From contig CBDDBU010000025.1 of NCBI GenBank assembly GCA_965226045.1, positions 1 through 64,000 on the forward strand: a stretch of DNA of 64,000 bases. The letters run 5' to 3'. This DNA is from CBDDBU01 sp965226045. GTDB taxonomy: Bacteria; Pseudomonadota; Alphaproteobacteria; VGEJ01. The first letter of the stretch is position 1. Each line of letters opens with the position of its first letter. This document shows positions 57,853-64,000 of this stretch, piece by piece. Made by a program: the position numbers and the translations under genes. Below the pieces are notes generated by a model. The model saw only the letters and a program-made list of their open reading frames with translations. It did not search any database and had not been told where the DNA came from.

Positions 57853-60800
57853 TCAACAAGTATCGCTGTCTCGGGGACGGCACACGATTAGCGGCGCGCC
57901 TGAGGGCGCGGATGCGATGGCGCTCGCTCAAATCGCCGCCGCGACACCGAATACCGTCCTTCATGTGGCTCGCGACGAATCCCGGCTGATGGCGATGGCG
58001 CAAGCACTCGCGTTTTTCGCGCCGGGCATGGATGCAGTGATCTTGCCGCCGTGGGACTGCCTCCCTTACGACCGTGTCTCTCCCACCGGCGAGGTGGCCG
58101 CGCAGCGGTTGGAGGCGCTGGCAAGACTGGCGGCCAGCGAGGATGGGGCGGCGCCGCGTTTCGTCTTGACGACGGTGACCGCCGCCCTCCAGCGGATGCC
58201 GGCGCGCAAGCTACTGGCCGGCGTCCGCCAAACCATCGCGGCCGGCGCTCGCCTCGACCCGACGACATTGCTCGGCTATCTGGAGCGCCACGGCTACCGT
58301 CGCGCCGGCACCGTGCGGGAGCCCGGCGAGTATGCCGTGCGCGGCGGCATCATCGACCTCTTCGCCCCTGCCGCCGCCGAACCCGTCCGGCTGGATTTTT
58401 TCGGCGACACGATCGAATCCATACGGCGCTTTGATCCGCTCAGCCAGCGCACCACTGGCGCGATCGAGGGGCTGCAACTCGGGCCCGTGAGCGAGGTGAT
58501 GCTGGACAACGATGCGATCACCCGCTTCCGCGCCGGCTACGCCGCCCTGTTCGGCGTCGCGACCGACGATCCTTTGTATGAGGCGGTGTGCGCTGGGCGT
58601 CACCACATCGGCATGGAGCACTGGCTGCCACTGTTCCACGAGACCTTGGAAACGATTTTCGACTACCTCCCGGAGGCGACCGTCAGCCTCGATCACCACG
58701 CGCAAGCCGCGTGCGACAGCCGGCTGGCCATGATCCAGGAGCACTATCAGGCGCGGGCAAGCGGCGGGGCGGGCGGAGGCGCCGCGTTGCCCTACAAGCC
58801 GCTGCTCCCCAATCGGCTCTACCTCGATGAGGCCGAGTGGGCGGTGCACCTTGCTAGCCGGGCGGTGATCACATTCTCACCGTTCGCCGAGCCAGAGGAC
58901 GAACGGACGCTTGACGCCAGCGGACGTCCGGGTCGCGATTTCGGCCCTGACCGCGCACAAGCCGACCGCAACGTTTTCGAGGCCGTAATCGAGCACATCG
59001 ACGCGCTGCATGCTCAGAGCCGGAAAGTCCTGATCGCGAGCTTCAGTGCCGGCGCCCGCGACCGCCTGGCCAGCGTGCTCGGCGACCACGGTCTGCACGG
59101 CGCCGTCGCGGTGGAGAATTGGGGCGAGGCCTCGGAGCTGCGCGCCGGCACGGTGGGGCTTGGGGTGCTTGGTCTCGAACGTGGTTTCGAGACCGATACC
59201 GTCGTCGTCATCGGCGAACAGGACATCCTCGGTGATCGCATGGCCCGGCCACCCCGGCGCAGCCGCCGCGCCGAGCATTTCATCACTGAGGTGTCGAACC
59301 TCGATCAAGGCGATCTGGTGGTTCACATCGATCATGGGATCGGTCGTTTCGAGGGCCTGCAAACTCTCGACGTGAGTGGAGCGCCGCACGATTGCCTGTG
59401 GCTCACCTATGACGGTGGCGACCGATTGTTCGTTCCGGTCGAGAACATCGAGGTGCTGTCGCGGTACGGCTCCGAAGAGGCGCAAACGCCACTGGACAAA
59501 CTCGGCGGCGCCGGCTGGCAGTCCCGCAAGGCGCGCGCCAAGAAACGGATCAATGAGATCGCCCAAGCCTTGATCAAGGTGGCCGCCGATCGCGCCGTGC
59601 GCAGCGTCCCGCCGATATCGCCGCCGGTCGGCAGCTACGACGAGTTCTGCGCCCGCTTCCCGTATCACGAGACCGAGGACCAGGCCCGCGCCATCGACGA
59701 GGTCCTGGCCGACCTCGCCGCCGGCAAGCTACTCGACCGCCTGATCTGCGGCGACGTCGGTTTCGGCAAGACCGAGGTGGCCCTCCGGACCGCGTTCACC
59801 ATCGCCATCTCCGGCCAGCAGGTGGCTTTGGTCGCGCCGACCACGCTGCTGTGCCGCCAGCATGCGCAGACGTTTCGCGAGCGCTTCGTCGGACTGCCGA
59901 TCCGCATCGGCCAGCTGTCGCGGCTGGTGCCGGCCCGCGAGGCCGCCGAGACGCGCCGCGGCATCGCGAGCGGCGAGATCGACATCGTCATCGGCACCCA
60001 CGCGCTCTTGGGCAAGAACGTGAAATTCGCCGACCTGGCCCTGGTCATCATCGACGAGGAACAGAGATTTGGGGTGGCGCACAAAGAGCAGATCAAGGCG
60101 CTGCGCAGCGATGTACATGTGCTGACGCTGACGGCGACGCCGATCCCCCGGACGTTGCAAATGGCGTTGAGCGGGATCCGCGAACTTAGTCTTATCGCCA
60201 CGCCGCCCGTCGACCGCCTGGCGGTGCGCACGTTCGTCATGCCGTTCGATCCGGTCACGATCCGCGAGGCGGTGCTGCGCGAACACTACCGTGGCGGCCA
60301 AAGCTTTTTCGTCTGTCCGCGCATCTCGGAACTACCCGAGGCCGAGAGATTCCTGAAAGAGCGCGTGCCTGAGGTCAAGTATGCGGTGGCGCACGGCCAG
60401 CTGCCACCGCGCACACTCGACAGCATCATTCAGGCCTTTTACGACCGCCGACTCGACGTGCTCATCTCCACCGACATCATCGAATCCGGCCTCGACCTGC
60501 CGGCCGCGAACACGTTGATCGTCTATCGCGCCGACCGCTTCGGGCTAGCCCAGCTCTACCAGCTGCGCGGCCGTATCGGCCGGGCGAAGGTGCGGGCTTA
60601 CGCCTATCTGACGCTGCCGCCGCGCCGCATCCCCACGGCGGCGGCCGACCGACGCCTCCAAGTGATGCAGTCCTTGGACGAATTGGGCGCCGGATTCAGC
60701 CTGGCGAGCCATGATCTCGACATCCGCGGCGCCGGCAACCTGCTGGGGAGCGAACAATCCGGCCACATCCGAGAGGTCGGTTTCGAGCTCTACCAGCAAA

Positions 60801-61381
60801 TGTTGGAGGAGGCGGTGGCCAGCCTGCGCGCCGATGGTGGAACCGCGCGCGCGGAGGTCGACGAACGCTGGTCGCCGCAAATCGCCATCGGCGCGAGCAT
60901 CCTGATACCCGAAGCCTACGTCGAGGATCTGACGGTGCGGCTCGGCCTCTATCGGCGATTGTCGCGGCTCGAGACGGCGGCCGATATCGACGCGATGGCC
61001 GCCGAGCTGGTCGATCGGTTTGGCCCCCTGCCCGAGGAAGTCGATCATCTGCTAGAGGTCGTGGCCATCAAACAACAGTGCCGCATCGCCGGCATCGAGA
61101 AGCTCGATGCGGGCGCCCGTGGCGCCACACTCGGATTTCGCAACGACAGCTTCGCCAACCCGGCCGGGCTCGTTGACTACATCAGCCACCAGGCCGGCAC
61201 GGTCAAACTGCGGCCCGACCACCGACTGGTGATTCGACGCGATTGGCAGGCGCCGGAGGATCGATTGAAGGGCGTGCGGATGGTGGCGCAGCGCCTAGCG
61301 GCGATCGCCGCTCAGGGCTTCGCGGCGGGCGCCAAGGCCTCGGCGCCCGCGCCAACCGCGCCGAGAGAGTCGAACGCCTGA
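57827..61381 (+). CDS. mfd: Transcription-repair coupling factor Mfd
   Basis: Translocase that clears stalled RNA polymerase and recruits UvrA. 1184 residues from ATG 57827, inside sdhE. UvrB-like N-terminus (VILPPWDCLPYDRVSPTGE; PGEYAVRGGIIDLF), RNA polymerase-interacting domain (HIDHGIGRFEGL), Walker A GDVGFGKTEVALRTAF, DEEQ box IIDEEQRFGVAHKEQ and LYQLRGRIGRAKV. The 3' end overlaps the convergent DsbA-family gene by 70 bp. The first codons are unusually AT-rich; a TTG at 57812 is an alternative start. Confidence 0.96.
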   Translation: MSYIQLINNQQVSLSRGRHTISGAPEGADAMALAQIAAATPNTVLHVARDESRLMAMAQALAFFAPGMDAVILPPWDCLPYDRVSPTGEVAAQRLEALARLAASEDGAAPRFVLTTVTAALQRMPARKLLAGVRQTIAAGARLDPTTLLGYLERHGYRRAGTVREPGEYAVRGGIIDLFAPAAAEPVRLDFFGDTIESIRRFDPLSQRTTGAIEGLQLGPVSEVMLDNDAITRFRAGYAALFGVATDDPLYEAVCAGRHHIGMEHWLPLFHETLETIFDYLPEATVSLDHHAQAACDSRLAMIQEHYQARASGGAGGGAALPYKPLLPNRLYLDEAEWAVHLASRAVITFSPFAEPEDERTLDASGRPGRDFGPDRAQADRNVFEAVIEHIDALHAQSRKVLIASFSAGARDRLASVLGDHGLHGAVAVENWGEASELRAGTVGLGVLGLERGFETDTVVVIGEQDILGDRMARPPRRSRRAEHFITEVSNLDQGDLVVHIDHGIGRFEGLQTLDVSGAPHDCLWLTYDGGDRLFVPVENIEVLSRYGSEEAQTPLDKLGGAGWQSRKARAKKRINEIAQALIKVAADRAVRSVPPISPPVGSYDEFCARFPYHETEDQARAIDEVLADLAAGKLLDRLICGDVGFGKTEVALRTAFTIAISGQQVALVAPTTLLCRQHAQTFRERFVGLPIRIGQLSRLVPAREAAETRRGIASGEIDIVIGTHALLGKNVKFADLALVIIDEEQRFGVAHKEQIKALRSDVHVLTLTATPIPRTLQMALSGIRELSLIATPPVDRLAVRTFVMPFDPVTIREAVLREHYRGGQSFFVCPRISELPEAERFLKERVPEVKYAVAHGQLPPRTLDSIIQAFYDRRLDVLISTDIIESGLDLPAANTLIVYRADRFGLAQLYQLRGRIGRAKVRAYAYLTLPPRRIPTAAADRRLQVMQSLDELGAGFSLASHDLDIRGAGNLLGSEQSGHIREVGFELYQQMLEEAVASLRADGGTARAEVDERWSPQIAIGASILIPEAYVEDLTVRLGLYRRLSRLETAADIDAMAAELVDRFGPLPEEVDHLLEVVAIKQQCRIAGIEKLDAGARGATLGFRNDSFANPAGLVDYISHQAGTVKLRPDHRLVIRRDWQAPEDRLKGVRMVAQRLAAIAAQGFAAGAKASAPAPTAPRESNA

Positions 61382-61977
61382 AGAAACACCGCCGGATCTT
61401 GTGCGCCTGAAACCGCGTAGCCGCCCTCGAAGATGAAGCAGGGAACCCCGCTCACGCCCATCCGCGCCGCCTCGTCGGCGGCCCGGCGCACACGCTCAAC
61501 GTCCTCGTCGGTCGAGAGCCGCGCGGCGATGGCCGCACCGTCCATGCCCGCCTCTTCGGCGGCCCCAACCAGCACGGCCTTATCGCCAACGTCCTTGCCA
61601 TCCATGAAATAGAGGCGGAACAGGCTTTCGACCACGACGTCCTGGCACTCCGCGTCGTTCGCCCAATGGATCAGCCGGTGCGAATCGAGGGTATTGGGCA
61701 CCCGCCCGATGTCCTCGAAGGCGAATGGAATACCCTCCGCGTGTCCGGCGGCGCACACCGCGTCATAGATGCGCTCGGCGGCGCTAGCCCCCCCGAACTT
61801 GCGGTCGAGGTACGCCTTGCGATCTATACCCTCAGCGGGCATCTCGGGGTTGAGCTGGAACGGATGCCAGGTGATCGTGAGGTCGAAATCGGGCCGCTGG
61901 CCGAGCGCCTTCTCCAAGCGGCGCTTTCCGATTAGGCACCACGGACAGATTGTGTCGGACACGATATCAAGCTGCAT
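61312..61977 (-). CDS. DsbA-family (FrnE-like) oxidoreductase
   Basis: 221 residues with no signal peptide, so cytosolic. The thioredoxin-fold active site is Cys11-Pro-Trp-Cys14 in SDTICPWCLIGKRRLE. The DsbA-like helical insertion and cis-Pro loop GVSGVPCFIFEGGYAVSGAQDP follow. Members of this subgroup act as 2-hydroxychromene-2-carboxylate isomerase-like or polyketide-associated thiol oxidoreductases; the substrate is not evident. Ends within the mfd tail. Confidence 0.92.
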   Translation of the reverse strand: MQLDIVSDTICPWCLIGKRRLEKALGQRPDFDLTITWHPFQLNPEMPAEGIDRKAYLDRKFGGASAAERIYDAVCAAGHAEGIPFAFEDIGRVPNTLDSHRLIHWANDAECQDVVVESLFRLYFMDGKDVGDKAVLVGAAEEAGMDGAAIAARLSTDEDVERVRRAADEAARMGVSGVPCFIFEGGYAVSGAQDPAVFLQAFDSLGAVGAGAEALAPAAKP

Positions 61978-62108
61978 GGGTTGACTCTATCGTTCGCCCC
62001 CCGGAGCGCCAAACCGCCGGCTGCGTTCCTCGATCAACTCGCATGGACGCCGCCGAGGCCAGTCTGAAATACTCCCGCCCCTCACCGGAGCCACGAGGGG
62101 CGAATTTC

Positions 62109-62909
62109 TTGATCACCATCTATTCGGATGATCATCGGTTGCAAGCGGGGCGCGCGGAGCTCATCGATGGCGCGATGGCGCCGTGCCACGAGTGTCGGGC
62201 GCGGGCGGACGCCGTGCTGGCCCGGGTACGCGAGGCGGGACTTGGCGAGATCGTGGCGCCCGCCGACCACGGCTCAGCGCCGCTGAGCCGGGTTCACGCC
62301 GATCCCGTCCTGACTTTATCTTCGTACCGCGCACGAGCAGTGGCGCGCCGAACATGGCGATACTGACGCCTTGCCGCTCAGCTGGCCGGTGCGGGGAATG
62401 ACAAATCGAGAACCCGAGACCATCGACGGCAGGCTCGGCTATTTCTCTTTCGACGCGGGCACACCGATCACCGCAGGCACTTGGCGGGCCGCCCGCGCGG
62501 GGGCCAACGTCGCGCTAAGCGTGGCAAAAAGCATCCCCAACGGCGCGGCGGTCGCGACGCAGGCCTTGCGAGACGGTGGCGCGGAGCGCATCGCGATCCT
62601 CGATGGCGACTATCATAACGGCAACGGGACCCAATCAATTTTCGCGGCGCGATCGGATGTGCTATTCGTCTCGTTGCACGGTGATCCGGCCCAGGAGTAC
62701 CCATATTTTCGGGTTATGGCGACGAGACTGGCGTAGGCCGGGGCGAGGGCTTCAACCTGAACCTACCGATGCGTTGGGGTGCGGAATGAGCGACCTACGC
62801 GGCCGCACTGGAAGCGGGGCTACGGCGGATAGCCGAGTTTGCGGCAACGGCGCTGGTGATATCATTGAGCGTCGATACTTGTGCCGAGGATCCGATCTCG
62901 CGCTTCCGG
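62109..62909 (+). pseudogene. Histone-deacetylase-family (acetylpolyamine amidohydrolase-like) gene, decayed and IS-truncated
   Basis: Starting near TTG 62109, ITIYSDDHRLQAGRAELIDG and ECRARADAVLARVREAG lead to RVHAD, after which the frame breaks (about 62305-62320). The next frame gives HEQWRAEHGDTDALPLSWPVRGM, IDGRLGYFSFDAGTPITAGTWRAA and ALRDGGAERIAILDGDYHNGNGTQSIF. The segment with the catalytic His-His pair and GGYCFLNN-like block is missing. After another shift near 62709, GYGDETGVGRGEGFNLNLP and ALVISLSVDTCAEDPISRFR are readable. The IS630-type end at 62911 cuts off the rest. Confidence 0.8.
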
Positions 62910-64000
62910 CTAGTGTCCCGATTCCGAAGTTCGCATGATTTTCGCCTGCTGTTCAGCGGTTTCGATTGTTCGGAGGCAGAACCGCTGGATGGCGGCGAGG
63001 ATGTCATCGGCGGATTTGGTCCATTTGAAGGGTTTGGGGTTCTGGTTTGTCGTGTCGATGTAGTCGAGGATGGTGCGCTCCAACTCCTTGGTGGAGCGAT
63101 GGACGCCGCGCCTGATCTGCTTGTCGGTCAGCAGCCCGAACCAGCGCTCGACCTGGTTCAGCCAGGAGGCGCTGGTGGGTGTGAAATGGGCCTGCCAGCG
63201 CGGCCGTTTGGCGAACCAGTCGCGGATCGCCTTGGTCTTGTGGGTCCCGTAGTTGTCCATGACGATGTGGATGTCGAGATCACCAGGGACGTTCGCCTCG
63301 ACGAGGTCGAGGAATTTGCGGAACTCTCGGGCCCGATGGCGCGGGAAACATTTGCCGATGATCTCTCCCGTGGCGATGTCGAGGGCCGCGAAGAGAGAGG
63401 TCGTGCCGTGGCGCTTGTAGTCGTGGCTGCGCCGCTCCGCCTGCCCGGGGCGCATCGGCAAGAGGGGCTGGGAACGGTCCAGGGCCTGGATCTGGCTCTT
63501 TTCGTCGACACAGAGAACCAGGGCACGATCCGGCGGCGCCAAATACAGACCGACGATGTCGCGGACCTTCTCCACGAAGAAGGGATTGCTCGACAGCTTG
63601 AAGGTCTCCGAGCGATGCGGCTGCAAGCCGAAGGCCCGCCAGATGCGATGAATGGTCGAGGGCGCGTGGCCGCTCGCCCGCGCCATCGAGCGAAGGCTCC
63701 AATGGGTCGCGTCCGGCGGCGTCTCTTCCAGCGTCAGCCGGACCGCTTCCGCGATGGCGTCATCGCCGATTTGACGCGGCGCGCCGGGGCGGGGTTCGTC
63801 GTACAGACCGTCGAGGCCCTCCGCCGCATAGCGGCGACGCCACTTGCCCACGGTGTCCGCGCTCGCCTCGAGACGAACGGCGATCTCCTTGTTCTCCAAC
63901 CCTTCCGCCGCCGCCAAGACGATCCGAGCCCGCCGCGCAAGCCCCTGCGACGTCTTGCGACGACGAGACAGCGCCTCCAATTCGGCGCGCTCGTCATCGC
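62910..64000 (-). mobile_element. IS630-family insertion sequence, entering from the right edge
   Basis: The left end starts TAGTGTCCCGATTCCGAAGT (62911), the TA being the usual IS630 target dinucleotide. The transposase stop codon uses this same TAG-complement, so the coding region reaches the element's very end. The right end lies outside the window. It has inserted in the deacetylase-family remnant. Confidence 0.85.
62910..64000 (-). CDS. IS630-family transposase (partial at window edge)
   Basis: Over 356 residues are visible, and the frame remains open to base 64000 (ERAELEALSRRRKTSQGLARRARIVLAAAEG), so the start is beyond the window. N-terminal winged-helix domain, then DDE catalytic residues: Asp in ALVLCVDEKSQIQALDRS, Asp in IHIVMDNYGTHKTK, Glu in SWLNQVERWFGLL. 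No internal stop is seen, so the element may be active. Confidence 0.92.
   Translation of the reverse strand, partial: DDERAELEALSRRRKTSQGLARRARIVLAAAEGLENKEIAVRLEASADTVGKWRRRYAAEGLDGLYDEPRPGAPRQIGDDAIAEAVRLTLEETPPDATHWSLRSMARASGHAPSTIHRIWRAFGLQPHRSETFKLSSNPFFVEKVRDIVGLYLAPPDRALVLCVDEKSQIQALDRSQPLLPMRPGQAERRSHDYKRHGTTSLFAALDIATGEIIGKCFPRHRAREFRKFLDLVEANVPGDLDIHIVMDNYGTHKTKAIRDWFAKRPRWQAHFTPTSASWLNQVERWFGLLTDKQIRRGVHRSTKELERTILDYIDTTNQNPKPFKWTKSADDILAAIQRFCLRTIETAEQQAKIMRTSESGH

Overview
The window looks like a chromosomal segment of a GC-rich alphaproteobacterium, probably Rhodospirillales-like. The basis is gene order rather than any marker search. Several blocks follow orders I know from alphaproteobacteria: aroQ-accB-accC-aat against DUF2155, mlaD and an NDUFA12-type complex I gene; a 1206-residue B12-dependent ribonucleotide reductase; a DUF2066-pgsA-AI-2E permease-hda operon; pepA-holC-ndk facing lptF-lptG-lptD-surA-pdxA-rsmA; yicC-gmk; and recG next to sdhE-mfd. 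I saw no tRNA, rRNA or CRISPR array.

Layout. 1-0.6 kb: a broken IS256-type transposase and a small ORF. 0.7-4.8 kb: shikimate, biotin carboxylase, N-end-rule and envelope genes. 5.1-8.7 kb: nrdJ behind a perfect palindrome. 8.8-9.45 kb: a decayed MltR-like gene and a hairpin repeat. 9.5-16.9 kb: aspS, rnd, a frameshifted ppx, ppk and sixA (polyphosphate and phosphohistidine metabolism). 17-25 kb: DUF2147, an SDR with an altered active site, hda, a permease, pgsA, DUF2066, purN, ndk, holC and pepA. 25-33.4 kb: LPS export (lptF, lptG, lptD), the periplasmic chaperone surA, pdxA, rsmA, gmk and yicC. 34.6-45.2 kb: accessory metabolism, with a GMC oxidoreductase and its small partner, RidA, a vWA protein, an MFS carrier, then an HpcH-type aldolase, cupin, amidase, M24 hydrolase and amidohydrolase that read like one catabolic unit. 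45.2-46.9 kb: remnants, including an AT-rich broken SGNH hydrolase. 47-50 kb: a secreted protein, an acyl-CoA synthetase and an SDR. 50.2-52.8 kb: a complete IS21-type element with a nonsense codon in istA. 52.9-54.4 kb: a type III polyketide synthase with an isoprenylcysteine-methyltransferase-like partner. 54.5-62 kb: DUF502, recG, sdhE, mfd and a DsbA-family oxidoreductase. 62-64 kb: a decayed polyamine-deacetylase-like gene cut by an IS630-type element that leaves the window.

The most striking overall pattern is gene decay. About ten genes carry single-base frameshifts, in-frame stops or IS truncations, including two housekeeping genes (the NDUFA12-type gene and ppx). This is either real erosion, as in a lineage changing lifestyle, or uncorrected sequencing indels; raw reads would decide. 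A family of hairpin repeats with paired base changes in its two arms sits between genes, and one copy forms the last codons and stop of rsmA. I found no convincing wholly new defence or regulatory system. The best candidates for new biology are the 40.3-45.2 kb catabolic cluster, the GMC pair with a cysteine motif, the type III PKS pair and the structured repeat family.
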